DNA of 64,000 nt from Pseudomonas sp. 14P_8.1_Bac3 (GTDB taxonomy: Bacteria > Pseudomonadota > Gammaproteobacteria > Pseudomonadales > Pseudomonadaceae): assembly GCF_025466085.1 (NCBI RefSeq), contig NZ_JANLOD010000017.1, positions 62,001 through 126,000 of the forward strand, read 5' to 3'. The notes beneath the pieces were generated by a model. It saw only the letters and a program-made list of their open reading frames with translations. It ran no database searches and was not told where the DNA came from. The translations under genes and the position numbers were made by a program. Shown piece by piece: positions 1-8,969 of the stretch (position 1 is its first letter; each line of letters opens with the position of its first letter).

Positions 1-292
1 ATTTGTCGGCGGGCAAGGATTTGCCGCTACCGGCAATCGCCGACGCTGGGGCGGCAGACTTATCGTTGTCGACGTCTTTTTTGCCGGGGCCGTCGGGGGT
101 TTTGTCACGGGCCGGTTTAGCCGAGCCGTCAGACGCCGCAGACGGCTTGTTCTGGGCTTGATTGGCGTAGACCTTAGCGAAGCTGGACGCCTTGTCCCCG
201 GGCTCAGTGGACTGCGCCGGTGTATTGGCGGAGGCAGCTTGAGTCTTGGCCTGCGCGGCGGCCTGAAGCAGGATATTGGGGGTAACGGGCAT
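1..292 (-). CDS. fliK: Flagellar hook-length control protein FliK, N-terminal part (cut by window edge)
   Basis: Reading leftward from an ATG at 292, an open frame runs off the window edge, giving about 97 residues. The start reads MPVTPNILLQAAAQAK, followed by a low-complexity stretch rich in Ala, Lys, Asp, Gly, Ser and Pro, as expected for the disordered secreted N-terminus of FliK. FliK is exported as a ruler and switches the export gate from hook to filament substrates. The conserved C-terminal switch domain lies outside the window, so the identification rests on composition and on position after the fliEFGHIJ and hpt genes, which is usual in Pseudomonas. A sigma-54 type promoter sits 52 bases upstream. 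Confidence 0.8.
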   Translation of the reverse strand, partial: MPVTPNILLQAAAQAKTQAASANTPAQSTEPGDKASSFAKVYANQAQNKPSAASDGSAKPARDKTPDGPGKKDVDNDKSAAPASAIAGSGKSLPADK

Positions 293-343
293 GAAAACGG
301 TCTCCGCTGCACTGGAATCGTAGGTACAGTGATGGAGATTACT

Positions 344-358
344 GCAAGGGTTGAGCCA
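344..358 (-). promoter_or_regulatory. Sigma-54 promoter for fliK
   Basis: The minus strand reads TGGCTCA-ACCC-TTGC, with the essential GG and GC dinucleotides separated by exactly ten bases. It lies 52 bases upstream of the fliK start, suggesting that fliK has its own RpoN/FleQ-dependent transcript rather than depending only on the upstream operon. Confidence 0.65.
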
Positions 359-375
359 GCTTTGCTCAAGCCACG

Positions 376-744
376 TCAAAAACGCCGGACGGCGGTATTT
401 TCGGCGAGAGAGCGCTGTCTTTCGGCTTCATAAAGAGGACGAATAATGGCGAACTCACCATCGATTTCGCCGACCAGTTGCTCGATGCCTTGCAGGGGTT
501 TCTCCTTGCTGCGCTGCTCCAGCTCATGGCACAGCTGCGCTAGGCGAATCGCTCCCATGTTGCTGCAGCTGCCTTTGAAGCTGTGCGCGGTTGCACCGAG
601 CGTCTCGGCATCACCCGCCCTGTGCAACAGACTCAGGCGTTCTTCGGAATCGGCGAGGAAGGTATCCAGCAACATCGAATACTCATCCTCCATGACCTCT
701 TGCAACGCGCTCAGCACGTCACGGTCCAGATGTGTGTCAGCCAC
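376..744 (-). CDS. hptB: Histidine phosphotransfer protein HptB
   Basis: A 122-residue Hpt-domain protein. The phosphorylatable His lies in the AHSFKGSCSNMGA motif near residue 53, inside a predicted four-helix bundle. The start is GTG, supported by an AAGGAG ribosome site eight bases upstream. In P. aeruginosa HptB receives phosphate from hybrid kinases such as RetS and PA1611 and passes it to the response regulator HsbR, controlling the HsbA anti-anti-sigma switch, motility and biofilm. The immediately upstream genes here are the hsbR- and hsbA-type genes, so the same module is intact. The position between fliJ and fliK differs from P. aeruginosa as I recall it, where the module lies beside flgM. 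Confidence 0.88.
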   Translation of the reverse strand: MADTHLDRDVLSALQEVMEDEYSMLLDTFLADSEERLSLLHRAGDAETLGATAHSFKGSCSNMGAIRLAQLCHELEQRSKEKPLQGIEQLVGEIDGEFAIIRPLYEAERQRSLAENTAVRRF

Positions 745-774
745 TTGCTCACTCCTTGATCAAGAATGCGTGGA

Positions 775-2490
775 TTATGCCAGAGCCTCCCAGAAAAACT
801 CCACGCGGGCAGTACGACCATCGTCGGACCAGTTGGCGTTCCCGCTCAACTGGCGAATCAGACTGACGCCCCGGCCCGACAGACGGACGTCATCCATCGG
901 GCGCGCCATCACCCTTTCGACATCAAACCCCTTGCCACTGTCTTCGACCCGAATGACCAGGCAACCGCCATCCTCCTTCGGCGAGACCTGCAAATGCACT
1001 CGCACATAGCCGTCCTGCAACGCGTCCAGACGCGCATTGCGCTGCTGATAATAACGGGTAAACCCCAGGGCATCGCGCTTGAGGCTTGAGTCCAGGCCCA
1101 GTACGCCATGCTCCAGCGCGTTGGAATACAGCTCCGCAAGGACGCTGTAGAGCGCCCCGCTCTGGGCGCGCAAACCGTGGACTTCCAGCAGCAATTGCAG
1201 GAGATACGGCAGCGGATTGAAGCGCTTCAAGGTGGCGGCGCGAAACTCGAAACTCACCGACCAGTCCAGCGGGCAGGACTGGCCGCTATCGGAATAGACC
1301 AGCGCCGGCGGACTCAGCTGCGCTGCGTCCAGCAGGCTGATTTCAACCATGCTGACATCGTCGCGGGCCTCACCGCGAAAATCCCGCAGTGCCTGCTCGA
1401 TGTCCTCGAACAGCCGATCGGGGTCACGGTTGGCGGCAAACACCTGCTGCAATCGCTCGACACCAAACAACTGCTCGTGGACGTCGCAGGTGTCGATCAC
1501 CCCGTCGGACAACAGGAACACCCGATCGCCGACGGCCATTGGAAAGACTTCGGTGCGGTCATCGAAGGTCGGCGGGCTCAACACGCCGAGTGGCAAATGC
1601 CGGGCTTTCAGCGGCGTGCGCTCGCCGCTGGCCATGTTGTGCAGATAACCGTCCGGCATTCCGCCGTTCCAGACCTCCACCGAACGCCGCTGAAAACTCA
1701 GGCACAGCAACGTCGCACAACAGAACATGTCGACCGGCAGGATGCGCTTGAGCTTGGCGTTCATCTCCCGCAGGGTTTCCGACAGGCCATAGCCTTTGGC
1801 CGTCATGCCGTAGAAGACTTCGGCCAAGGGCATGGCACCGACGGCAGCCGGCAAGCCGTGACCGGTGAAATCCCCCAGCAGCACATGCATGTCGCCGGCC
1901 GGAGTGAAGGCCGCCAGCAGCAGGTCGCCGTTGAACAGCGCATAGGGTGATTGCAGGTAACGGATGTTGGGAGCGTTCAGGCAGCCAGAATGGGCGACTT
2001 TGTCGAAAACGGCCTTGGCCACCCGCTGCTCGTTGAGCAGGTAATCGTGGTGCCGCGCGATCTGGTCACGCTGCTGCAACACCGTGGCCTGCAAGCGGCG
2101 CAAGCGGTCCATGGCCTTGATCTTGGCCGCGAGGATCACCTGGTTGTAGGGCTTTGCCAGAAAGTCGTCGCCGCCGGCCTCCAGGCAACGGGCCAGGGCT
2201 TCGCTTTCGGTCAGCGACGTCAGGAAGATGATCGGCACCAGGGTTTCCCCGGCCAGTGCCTTGATCTGTCGGGCGGCTTCAAAACCGTCCATCACCGGCA
2301 TCATCGCGTCCATCAGCACCAGCTGCGGTCGTTGCTGGCGAAACGCCTCGACCGCTTCGGCACCGTTGGCGGCCGTGAGCACTTCATGGCCCTGGCGCCG
2401 GACGATACTCGACAGCAGCATGCGGTCAGCCGCGCTGTCTTCAGCGATCAGTATCGTCAGTGGTTCGAACATCGGCTGCATGGCGCTCAC
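775..2490 (-). CDS. hsbR: Response regulator with PP2C phosphatase and anti-sigma kinase domains, HsbR-like
   Basis: A 571-residue three-domain protein. Residues about 12-125 form a receiver domain, with the phospho-acceptor Asp in LVLMDAMMP. About 190-390 form a SpoIIE/PP2C-type phosphatase, with the LLGDFTGHGLPAA metal-binding motif. About 430-571 form a GHKL ATPase of the RsbW type, with LYSNALEHG as N-box. Such proteins can both phosphorylate and dephosphorylate a STAS partner depending on the receiver's state. The reading frame begins at a GTG that overlaps the stop of the STAS gene by four bases; an ATG nine bases further on is an alternative. HptB, encoded just downstream, is the expected phosphodonor. 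Confidence 0.88.
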   Translation of the reverse strand: MSAMQPMFEPLTILIAEDSAADRMLLSSIVRRQGHEVLTAANGAEAVEAFRQQRPQLVLMDAMMPVMDGFEAARQIKALAGETLVPIIFLTSLTESEALARCLEAGGDDFLAKPYNQVILAAKIKAMDRLRRLQATVLQQRDQIARHHDYLLNEQRVAKAVFDKVAHSGCLNAPNIRYLQSPYALFNGDLLLAAFTPAGDMHVLLGDFTGHGLPAAVGAMPLAEVFYGMTAKGYGLSETLREMNAKLKRILPVDMFCCATLLCLSFQRRSVEVWNGGMPDGYLHNMASGERTPLKARHLPLGVLSPPTFDDRTEVFPMAVGDRVFLLSDGVIDTCDVHEQLFGVERLQQVFAANRDPDRLFEDIEQALRDFRGEARDDVSMVEISLLDAAQLSPPALVYSDSGQSCPLDWSVSFEFRAATLKRFNPLPYLLQLLLEVHGLRAQSGALYSVLAELYSNALEHGVLGLDSSLKRDALGFTRYYQQRNARLDALQDGYVRVHLQVSPKEDGGCLVIRVEDSGKGFDVERVMARPMDDVRLSGRGVSLIRQLSGNANWSDDGRTARVEFFWEALA

Positions 2491-2792
2491 GCCACGTCAA
2501 AAATCTGTTCGAAGTTGGAGATGGCGAGGATCTTGCGCACATCGGCGTTGGCGTGGGTCAAGCTGATCTCGGCGTTTTCGCCACCGGCGTGATCACGTAG
2601 CAGCAACAACATGCCGAGCGCGGAACTGTCGAGGTAGGTCGCGTCCTTCAGGTTCACTTCGAAGGATTCGGGCCTTGGCTGAAGGTTTTCGTAGGACTCA
2701 CGAAATTCCTGATGCTTGGCGAAATCGAAACGTCCCTTGATCGATATCGTCAGTTTTTGTCCATCCGGAGAGACTTCTGTAACGACTGACAT
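2487..2792 (-). CDS. hsbA: STAS-domain anti-sigma factor antagonist, HsbA-like
   Basis: A 101-residue single STAS domain. The conserved phosphorylatable serine lies in YLDSSALGMLLLL. In P. aeruginosa HsbA, when unphosphorylated, binds the flagellar anti-sigma factor FlgM and favours swimming; when phosphorylated it favours biofilm through a diguanylate cyclase. The gene overlaps hsbR by four bases, so the two are translationally coupled. It starts a three-gene unit (hsbA-hsbR-hptB) placed after fliJ, separated from it by a 188-base gap holding a REP doublet. Confidence 0.86.
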   Translation of the reverse strand: MSVVTEVSPDGQKLTISIKGRFDFAKHQEFRESYENLQPRPESFEVNLKDATYLDSSALGMLLLLRDHAGGENAEISLTHANADVRKILAISNFEQIFDVA

Positions 2793-2891
2793 TGAACGGC
2801 TTCCTTGTCATTGGTGAACATGCTTGTACAAGGTTTAGCACTTGGCCGGGTTGGCGGCAAGGCTGGAAATCTGCGGGTATTGGAGGACGCC

Positions 2892-2955
2892 TTCGCGAGC
2901 AAGCCCGCTCCCTCAGGTTTTCTGCGGTTGCTGTGGGAGCGGGCCTGCTCGCGAA
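2892..2955. repeat. Inverted REP doublet (REPIN)
   Basis: TTCGCGAGCAAGCCCGCTCC is followed after a short spacer by its near-inverse, GGGAGCGGGCCTGCTCGCGAA. This is the usual Pseudomonas REP palindrome pair, here in the fliJ-hsbA gap. Confidence 0.85.
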
Positions 2956-2980
2956 TGAACGATAACGCGGCCCCACTGAC

Positions 2981-3430
2981 TCAATACGGATTCTCGCGCG
3001 GCAAACGCTGCGACAACTCATCCAGCAACTTCTGCTCGCGCTTGTCTTCCAACTGCCGCGCCTCGTCGGCATAACGCTGAACCAGCTTGCGCAACCCCTC
3101 GACCCGGGCAAAGGCCTGCTGCCAGGTTTCCCGTGCCTTGTTCAGATTGTTCTGGTGCCACGCCAGGCTCTGCCGCTGTTGATCGATGGCCACGCCCAGT
3201 TGCGCCAGGAAGCCTTGATAGCCCAGCAACCATTGACCCGAGACGCCGCTGCTGCCGCGCACGATCCACTGCTCCTGATAATCGAGGCGGAAGGCTTCAA
3301 GGTCAGCGAGTTTGCTTTCCGCCAGACGCACCTGGCCCTGGAAGTGGCCCAAGCGCTGCACGGCCGTTTTCTCGGCCTTCTCGGCCATTTCGACCACCGG
3401 CGCCAGCCGCCCTGCCCGACTCTGGGCCAT
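2981..3430 (-). CDS. fliJ: Flagellar export chaperone FliJ
   Basis: A 149-residue, almost wholly alpha-helical and coiled-coil protein rich in Arg, Gln, Glu and Ala, as expected for FliJ (about 147 residues). FliJ sits in the centre of the FliI hexamer, helps couple ATP hydrolysis and the proton gradient to export, and recycles export chaperones. It starts six bases after the fliI stop, which fits one operon fliE-F-G-H-I-J. Confidence 0.92.
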   Translation of the reverse strand: MAQSRAGRLAPVVEMAEKAEKTAVQRLGHFQGQVRLAESKLADLEAFRLDYQEQWIVRGSSGVSGQWLLGYQGFLAQLGVAIDQQRQSLAWHQNNLNKARETWQQAFARVEGLRKLVQRYADEARQLEDKREQKLLDELSQRLPRENPY

Positions 3431-3436
3431 GACCGG

Positions 3437-4795
3437 TTAACCGCCAGCCGCAGGAGCGAAGATCGAGCCGAGGTAGGCTTCGCTTTCGCCCAGGCTGATG
3501 CTGTCGTTGAGCCCTTGGCGCAGGTACTTGACCAGTTGCGGTTGCAGGGAAATCGCCAGGTCGGTTTCCCGATCGCCGCCGGCGACGTAGGCGCCCACGC
3601 TGATCAGGTCGCGGCTCTGTTGATAGCGCGACCACAGCTGCTTGAAATACTGCGCGCGAACCATGTGTTCCGGCGACACCACCGACGGCATGACCCGGCT
3701 GATGGACGCTTCGATATCGATGGCCGGGTAATGCCCTTCTTCGGCCAGACGCCGGGACAGGACAATGTGCCCGTCGAGCACACCCCGCGCCGCGTCGGCG
3801 ATCGGATCCTGCTGGTCATCGCCTTCGGACAGCACGGTGTAGAACGCGGTGATCGAGCCGCCGCCCTTCTCGGCGTTACCGGCGCGTTCTACCAGTTTCG
3901 GCAACTTGGCGAACACCGACGGTGGATAACCCTTGGTCGCCGGCGGCTCGCCGATGGCCAGGGCGATTTCCCGCTGGGCCTGGGCAAAGCGCGTCAGCGA
4001 GTCCATCAGCAACAGGACGTTCTTGCCCTTGTCGCGAAAATATTCGGCGATGCGCGTGCAGTACATCGCAGCGCGCAGCCGCATCAGCGGCGCATCGTCC
4101 GCCGGGGATGCGACGACCACCGAACGCTTGAGGCCTTCTTCACCGAGGATGTGCTCGATGAATTCCTTGACTTCGCGCCCCCGCTCGCCGATCAGCCCGA
4201 CGACGATAATGTCGGCTTCGGTAAAGCGGGTCATCATGCCCAGCAGCACACTCTTGCCGACGCCGGTACCGGCGAACAGCCCGAGCCGCTGGCCGCGACC
4301 GACCGTCAACAGGCCGTTGATCGAACGAATGCCCACGTCCAGCGGTTCGCTGATCGGATGGCGTTTGAGCGGGTTGATCGTCGGGCCGTCCATCGGCACC
4401 CAGTCCTCGGCCTTCATCCCGCCCTTGCCGTCCAGCGCACGACCGGCGCCGTCGAGTACCCGCCCGAGCATGCTCATGCCCATCGGCAAACGACCGGTGT
4501 CGGCCAACGGCACCACGCGTGCACCGGGCGCAATGCCGGCGACGCTGCCGACCGGCATCAGGAACACTTTGCTGCCGGAGAAACCCATGACTTCGGCTTC
4601 GACCTGCACCGGGTGATAGCTGTCGTCGTTGATCACCATGCAGCGGCTGCCCATGGCGGCGCGCAAGCCTTCGGCTTCGAGGGTCAGGCCGACCATACGC
4701 AGCAGGCGGCCTTCAAGGATCGGTGCGCCGGCCAGTTCCGTGGCCTCGGCGTAACTGCCCAGGCGCTTGGCGAAGCTGGTGCGATCAAGGCGCAT
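3437..4795 (-). CDS. fliI: Flagellum-specific export ATPase FliI
   Basis: A 452-residue homologue of the F1-ATPase beta subunit. The Walker A motif GTGVGKS lies near residue 175 and the Walker B region is [15 protein letters not shown]. The [12 protein letters not shown] segment is typical of the type III export ATPase family. FliI forms a hexamer at the cytoplasmic face of the export gate and unloads substrates from chaperones. It overlaps the end of fliH by 11 bases. Confidence 0.97.
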   Translation of the reverse strand: MRLDRTSFAKRLGSYAEATELAGAPILEGRLLRMVGLTLEAEGLRAAMGSRCMVINDDSYHPVQVEAEVMGFSGSKVFLMPVGSVAGIAPGARVVPLADTGRLPMGMSMLGRVLDGAGRALDGKGGMKAEDWVPMDGPTINPLKRHPISEPLDVGIRSINGLLTVGRGQRLGLFAGTGVGKSVLLGMMTRFTEADIIVVGLIGERGREVKEFIEHILGEEGLKRSVVVASPADDAPLMRLRAAMYCTRIAEYFRDKGKNVLLLMDSLTRFAQAQREIALAIGEPPATKGYPPSVFAKLPKLVERAGNAEKGGGSITAFYTVLSEGDDQQDPIADAARGVLDGHIVLSRRLAEEGHYPAIDIEASISRVMPSVVSPEHMVRAQYFKQLWSRYQQSRDLISVGAYVAGGDRETDLAISLQPQLVKYLRQGLNDSISLGESEAYLGSIFAPAAGG

Positions 4796-5585
4796 CGGGG
4801 TTTTCCGGTTCAGCTTCGACGACGGGTTTGGCGTCGATCGGCAACTCCAGGCTCAGGTCCGGCGCGGCCGGGTGCAAAGCCTGCTCGTGCAATTGGTCGA
4901 ACAGCTTGTCCATGACCCGCGCCACGCGAGTTTCGATGGTGGCGTCGATGCGACTGTGCTCAGTCTCGACCCGGCAACCGCCAGGCAACAACGCTTCGTC
5001 CTCGACGATGCGCCAGGTTTCTTCATGGCGCTCGCGCAGGGCTTTGACCTGTTCGAAATCCTGCGGATTGATGTACAGCCGCACGTTGCCCACGCCCAGC
5101 GGCAACAGTTTGAGCGCATCGCGCATGACATGCTCGATCTGCGTCGAGTCGATGGCCAGCTCACGCTGAATCACTTGTTTGGTGATGTGCTGCACGAGGT
5201 CGACCAGGGATTTCTCGATTTGCGTGTCCTGCTCAGCGATAGGCTCGAACAGGTGCGCCATCAATTGCTCGAGGCCGGCGATCTTGGCAGCCAGGGCCAC
5301 TTCGGCTTCCTGACGAACCTTGAGCGTGGTGCTGTGGAAACCTTCTTTCTCGCCCGTCGCGAAGCCTTCGTTGTAGGCTTCCTGACGGATGGTTTCGAGT
5401 TCTTCGAGGGTCAGTGGCTGGACTTCCTCCAGCGGCACTTCCTCCATTTCCGGCGGCTCGGGTTCAGGTTCTGGCTCGGGCTCCGGCACATGCGGATCGA
5501 AGCTGGGCAACGACCAGACGTCGAAACCACCGACGTCCTTGGCCCGGATCAGGTCGGTCTGGGACTCATCATGTTTGGACGACAT
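4785..5585 (-). CDS. fliH: Flagellar assembly protein FliH
   Basis: A 266-residue protein. Residues about 40-60 are an unusual run of alternating Glu and Pro ([12 protein letters not shown]), followed by a helical region and a C-terminal FliH/V-ATPase E-subunit-like domain. FliH dimers bind FliI, regulate its ATPase and link it to the C-ring protein FliN. The acidic, proline-rich N-terminal insert is longer than in enteric FliH and is probably disordered. The gene lies between fliG (7-base gap) and fliI (overlap). Confidence 0.93.
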   Translation of the reverse strand: MSSKHDESQTDLIRAKDVGGFDVWSLPSFDPHVPEPEPEPEPEPPEMEEVPLEEVQPLTLEELETIRQEAYNEGFATGEKEGFHSTTLKVRQEAEVALAAKIAGLEQLMAHLFEPIAEQDTQIEKSLVDLVQHITKQVIQRELAIDSTQIEHVMRDALKLLPLGVGNVRLYINPQDFEQVKALRERHEETWRIVEDEALLPGGCRVETEHSRIDATIETRVARVMDKLFDQLHEQALHPAAPDLSLELPIDAKPVVEAEPENPDAP

Positions 5586-5592
5586 AGTGACC

Positions 5593-6612
5593 TTAGATCA
5601 TCTCTTCGCCGCCCTTCCCGCCGAGAACGATTTCTCCGGCTTCGGCCATACGGCGAGCAATGGTGAGGATTTCTTTCTGTGCGGTCTCCACGTCGCTGAC
5701 GCGTACCGGGCCCTTGGCTTCGAGGTCGTCGCGCAACAGTTCGGCCGCTCGTTTGGACATGTTCTTGAAGATCTTTTCCTTGACCCCTTCGTCCGAGCCT
5801 TTGAGGGCGAGGACCAGCACGTCGGACGACACTTCGCGCAACAGCGCCTGGATGCCGCGGTCGTCGACATCGGACAGGTTGTTGAACACGAACATGAGGT
5901 CTTCGATCTGACCGGACAGGTCTTCGTCGACTTCGCGGATCGAGTCCATCAGCTGACCTTCGATCGAGCTGTCGAGGAAGTTCATGATGTCGGCCGCGCG
6001 CTTGATGCCGCCCAGGGTGGTGCGCGAGGCATTCGAGTTGCCGGAGAACTGCTTCTCGAGAATCTGGTTGAGTTCTTTCAGGGCCGCCGGCTGCACGGTG
6101 TTCAGCGAGGACACGCGCAGGATGATGTCCAGGCGCACCTTGTGGTCAAAGTTGCCCAGCACTTCACCGGCCTGGTCCGGATCGAGGTACGCCACGACGA
6201 TCGCCTGGATCTGCGGGTGCTCGTAACGGATCACATCGGCAACGGCGCGCGGCTCCATCCACTTCAGGCTGTCGAGGCCACTGGTGTTGCCGCCCAGCAG
6301 GATGCGGTCGATCAGGCCATTGGCCTTGTCTTCGCCCAGGGCCTGGGTCAGCATTTTGCGCACGTAGTCGTCGGAGCCGACACCCAGACTGGTCTGGTCG
6401 CCGACGATGTCGACGAACTCGCTCATCACCTGCTCGACCTGCTCGCGGTGCACGTTGCCCATCTGGGCCATGGCCACACCCACGCGCTGGACCTCTTTCG
6501 GTCCCATGTGGCGCAGCACTTGCGCAGCATCGGTGGACCCGAGGGACAGCAGCAGAATCGCGGCTTTGTCGACCTTGGTCAGTTTGGCGGCGATGGCTCG
6601 GTTATCACTCAT
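5593..6612 (-). CDS. fliG: Flagellar motor switch protein FliG
   Basis: A 339-residue FliG with the three expected domains: an N-terminal domain binding FliF, a middle domain carrying the EHPQ-containing motif near residue 130 that contacts FliM, and a C-terminal torque domain with the charged helix near residues 285-310. FliG forms the rotor track that MotA pushes against. It overlaps the fliF end by eight bases, consistent with tight coupling of MS-ring and rotor subunits. Confidence 0.97.
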   Translation of the reverse strand: MSDNRAIAAKLTKVDKAAILLLSLGSTDAAQVLRHMGPKEVQRVGVAMAQMGNVHREQVEQVMSEFVDIVGDQTSLGVGSDDYVRKMLTQALGEDKANGLIDRILLGGNTSGLDSLKWMEPRAVADVIRYEHPQIQAIVVAYLDPDQAGEVLGNFDHKVRLDIILRVSSLNTVQPAALKELNQILEKQFSGNSNASRTTLGGIKRAADIMNFLDSSIEGQLMDSIREVDEDLSGQIEDLMFVFNNLSDVDDRGIQALLREVSSDVLVLALKGSDEGVKEKIFKNMSKRAAELLRDDLEAKGPVRVSDVETAQKEILTIARRMAEAGEIVLGGKGGEEMI

Positions 6613-8389
6613 CTGCGTTAATCCACTCTTTCACGACCTGGGCCACACGGCCCGGGTCTTCAGCCACCAGATTCTTGATTGCGTTCAACTGAGCGTCATA
6701 GCCTTCGCTCGGGCTTGGCAGCAGGATGCTTTGCGGGCCACCGAGGCTGACGCGGTCGTTGGCCAGTTCGCCGTCCAGGCCGCCCATGCCGCCGAGTTCC
6801 ACGTCGCTGCCGATGCCCAGCTGTTTGCCTTTGCCACCGCCGGTGATGTTGTTGAGCACCGGACGCAGCACGCCAAACACCAGCACCAGGATGAACAACA
6901 CACCCAGCACTTGCTTGACGATGTCCCAGAACCACGGCTGGGAGTAGAACGGAATATCGGCGATCACTTCACCGCGTTCGGCGGAGAACGGCATGTTGAT
7001 CACGCTGACGCTGTCGCCACGGCTGGCATCGAAACCGACGGCGTCCTGCACCAGGCGAGTGAAGCGCGCCAATTGGTCGGCGCTCCACGGTGCCCGGGTA
7101 GTTTCGCCATTTGCCGCGTTGACACTGACCTGATCGTCCACCACCACCGACACCGACAGGCGATTCAAACGGCCCTGTTGCTGCTTGGTGTGGCTGATGG
7201 AACGGTCGAGTTCGAAGTTTTTGGTGGATTGTTGACGCTTGTCCGCCGGGTATGGCGCGAGCATTGGCTGCCCGGTCGCCGGGTCCATGATTTGCTGGCC
7301 GTTGGCATCCAGCAATGGCTGGCCTGGCTGCACCATGCCAGCCTGCGCGGTAGCGCCACCGGTGGTTTGCGGCGCGGAAGCCGGTGCAGGTGGCTGGTTG
7401 CTCAGCGCACCCGGCACACCTTGCGGACCATTGCTGGCGGTGCGTTGCTCGTTGACCGACTGTTCGCTGCGCAAGGCCGGCTGGTCCGGATTGAACTGCT
7501 CGGAGGTCGATTCGACGGCACTGAAATCCACATCGGCCGAGACTTCGGCTTTATAGCGGTCGTTGCCCAGTACCGGTTGCAGAATGTTGTGCACGCGCTG
7601 GGTGAGCATGCTTTCCATGCGACGGCTGTAATCGAATTGCTTGCCGGCCATGGTCAGTTCGGAGTTTTCCGCCTGATCCGAGAGCAGGTTGCCTTTCTGG
7701 TCGACGACGGTGATCTGCGATTTGCTGAGTTCGGGAACGCTGGTTGCCACCAGGTTGATGATCGCCAGCACCTGACCCGGCTCCAGCGAACGACCGGAGT
7801 ACAGCTCGACCAGTACCGAAGCGCTTGGCTTGCGCTCATCGCGCACGAACACCGAACTCTTCGGAATCGCCAGGTGCACGCGAGCACCCTTGACGTTGTT
7901 CAGGCTGGAGATGGTCCGCGCCAATTCACCTTCGAGGCCGCGACGGTATCGGGTCGCTTCCATGAACTGGCTGGTGCCGAGGCCCTGGTCCTTGTCGAGG
8001 ATCTCGAAACCGATGTTGCCGTCGCTGGGAGTGACACCAGCGGCCGCGAGTTTGAGTCGCGCACGGGACAGGTCATCGGCCTTGACCAGCAAGGCACCGG
8101 AGTTCGGTTCTACGGTATAGGGAATGTCAGCGGAGGCCAGGGTGTCCATGACCTGCTTGGCGTCCATGCCGGCAAGGCTGCCGTAAAGAGGCCGGTAGTC
8201 CGGCTGTTGGGACCACAACACTACGGCGAAGCCAATCGCCACGCTCGCCGCCAGGCCGACCAGCAGGCCCACCTGACGCAGCATGGTCATCTCGGAGAGG
8301 TTTTCCAGGAAGGACAAGCCGAACAGCGGCGGTTTGCCGTCTATCGGGGTGGCCTTGGCCGGAACATTATCGGCGACTGCTTCTGCCAT
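6605..8389 (-). CDS. fliF: Flagellar MS-ring protein FliF
   Basis: A 594-residue FliF. The first membrane span lies at about residues 35-60 (MTMLRQVGLLVGLAASVA and following). A large periplasmic YscJ/FliF domain follows, with a Pro/Ala/Gln/Gly-rich loop around residues 335-395. The second span is at about 470-490 (VLGVLFILVLVFGVLRP), and the C-terminal tail binds FliG. About 30 copies form the MS ring, the base for assembly of the rest of the flagellum. Confidence 0.97.
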   Translation of the reverse strand: MAEAVADNVPAKATPIDGKPPLFGLSFLENLSEMTMLRQVGLLVGLAASVAIGFAVVLWSQQPDYRPLYGSLAGMDAKQVMDTLASADIPYTVEPNSGALLVKADDLSRARLKLAAAGVTPSDGNIGFEILDKDQGLGTSQFMEATRYRRGLEGELARTISSLNNVKGARVHLAIPKSSVFVRDERKPSASVLVELYSGRSLEPGQVLAIINLVATSVPELSKSQITVVDQKGNLLSDQAENSELTMAGKQFDYSRRMESMLTQRVHNILQPVLGNDRYKAEVSADVDFSAVESTSEQFNPDQPALRSEQSVNEQRTASNGPQGVPGALSNQPPAPASAPQTTGGATAQAGMVQPGQPLLDANGQQIMDPATGQPMLAPYPADKRQQSTKNFELDRSISHTKQQQGRLNRLSVSVVVDDQVSVNAANGETTRAPWSADQLARFTRLVQDAVGFDASRGDSVSVINMPFSAERGEVIADIPFYSQPWFWDIVKQVLGVLFILVLVFGVLRPVLNNITGGGKGKQLGIGSDVELGGMGGLDGELANDRVSLGGPQSILLPSPSEGYDAQLNAIKNLVAEDPGRVAQVVKEWINADE

Positions 8390-8404
8390 GACTCAATCTC
8401 GTCC

Positions 8405-8734
8405 TTAAACCGGCATCTGCATGATGTCTTGGTAAGCCTGAACCAGCTTGTTACGCACTTGGGTCAACGCTTGAAACGACACGCTGGCTTTCTGCGAGGA
8501 AATCATCACGTCCGTCAGGTCGACGCCGCTCTTGCCGATCTCGAAGGCGTTGGCCAACTGGCTGGACGCCTGCTGGGTATCATTCACTTTATTGACGGCC
8601 TGGCCGAGCATGTCGGAAAAGCTGCTGCCACTCAGTTCTGGGACGGCGGCAGTCGATTTCGGCGCCGACATGGCATCCATTTGCATGGAGCGCATGTCCA
8701 GCATCAAACGATTGAATTCAATACCTTGACTCAT
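8405..8734 (-). CDS. fliE: Flagellar hook-basal body complex protein FliE
   Basis: A 109-residue small helical rod protein of typical length. The C-terminal segment [26 protein letters not shown] is the conserved FliE end. FliE joins the MS ring to the proximal rod and is an early export substrate. It is the first gene of the fliEFGHIJ operon, and a sigma-54 promoter lies 78 bases upstream. Confidence 0.96.
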   Translation of the reverse strand: MSQGIEFNRLMLDMRSMQMDAMSAPKSTAAVPELSGSSFSDMLGQAVNKVNDTQQASSQLANAFEIGKSGVDLTDVMISSQKASVSFQALTQVRNKLVQAYQDIMQMPV

Positions 8735-8811
8735 GATTTCTCTCTTTGACGAACGACGTCATTGGCGGCCCGCAATTTTTTGACACTCACTCAGCGGTTA
8801 CTGAGGTGTTA

Positions 8812-8826
8812 GCAACAACGGTGCCA
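8812..8826 (-). promoter_or_regulatory. Sigma-54 promoter of the fliEFGHIJ operon
   Basis: The minus strand reads TGGCACC-GTTG-TTGC, close to the consensus TGGCACG-N4-TTGC with GG-N10-GC spacing. It is placed about 78 bases before the fliE start. FleR and FleQ enhancer binding with RpoN is the established control of this operon in Pseudomonas. Confidence 0.8.
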
Positions 8827-8856
8827 GCTCCACCGATGCCACAAACAAAACACACT

Positions 8857-8964
8857 CCCCTGTAGGAGCGAGCTTGCTCGCGATGGTGGTCAACGATGAC
8901 GTGCGCTATCTGAATGCGCGCGGCGCTCTTGCGTTTCTCGCGAGCAAGCTCGCTCCTACAGGGG
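8857..8964. repeat. Inverted REP doublet (REPIN)
   Basis: CCCCTGTAGGAGCGAGCTTG and its inverse at the far end (CAAGCTCGCTCCTACAGGGG) flank about 60 bases of unrelated sequence. The doublet lies between the fleR stop and the fliE promoter, where the two transcription units meet, and could form a long cruciform or a transcript-end structure. Confidence 0.88.
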
Positions 8965-8969
8965 GTGCG

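Noticed and set aside
3155..4915. 586-residue plus-strand open frame opposite fliJ and fliI
   Set aside because: It is a mirror of fliI codon bias in a GC-rich genome. Its His/Gln/Asp-rich composition matches no protein and the minus-strand genes are certain.
6407..8749. 780-residue plus-strand open frame opposite fliF and fliE
   Set aside because: Antisense shadow of well-identified genes; low-complexity His/Gln/Ala sequence and no ribosome site.
8857..8964. Repeat pair that might suggest a CRISPR array
   Set aside because: Only one inverted pair, not direct repeats with regular spacers, and no cas genes are present.
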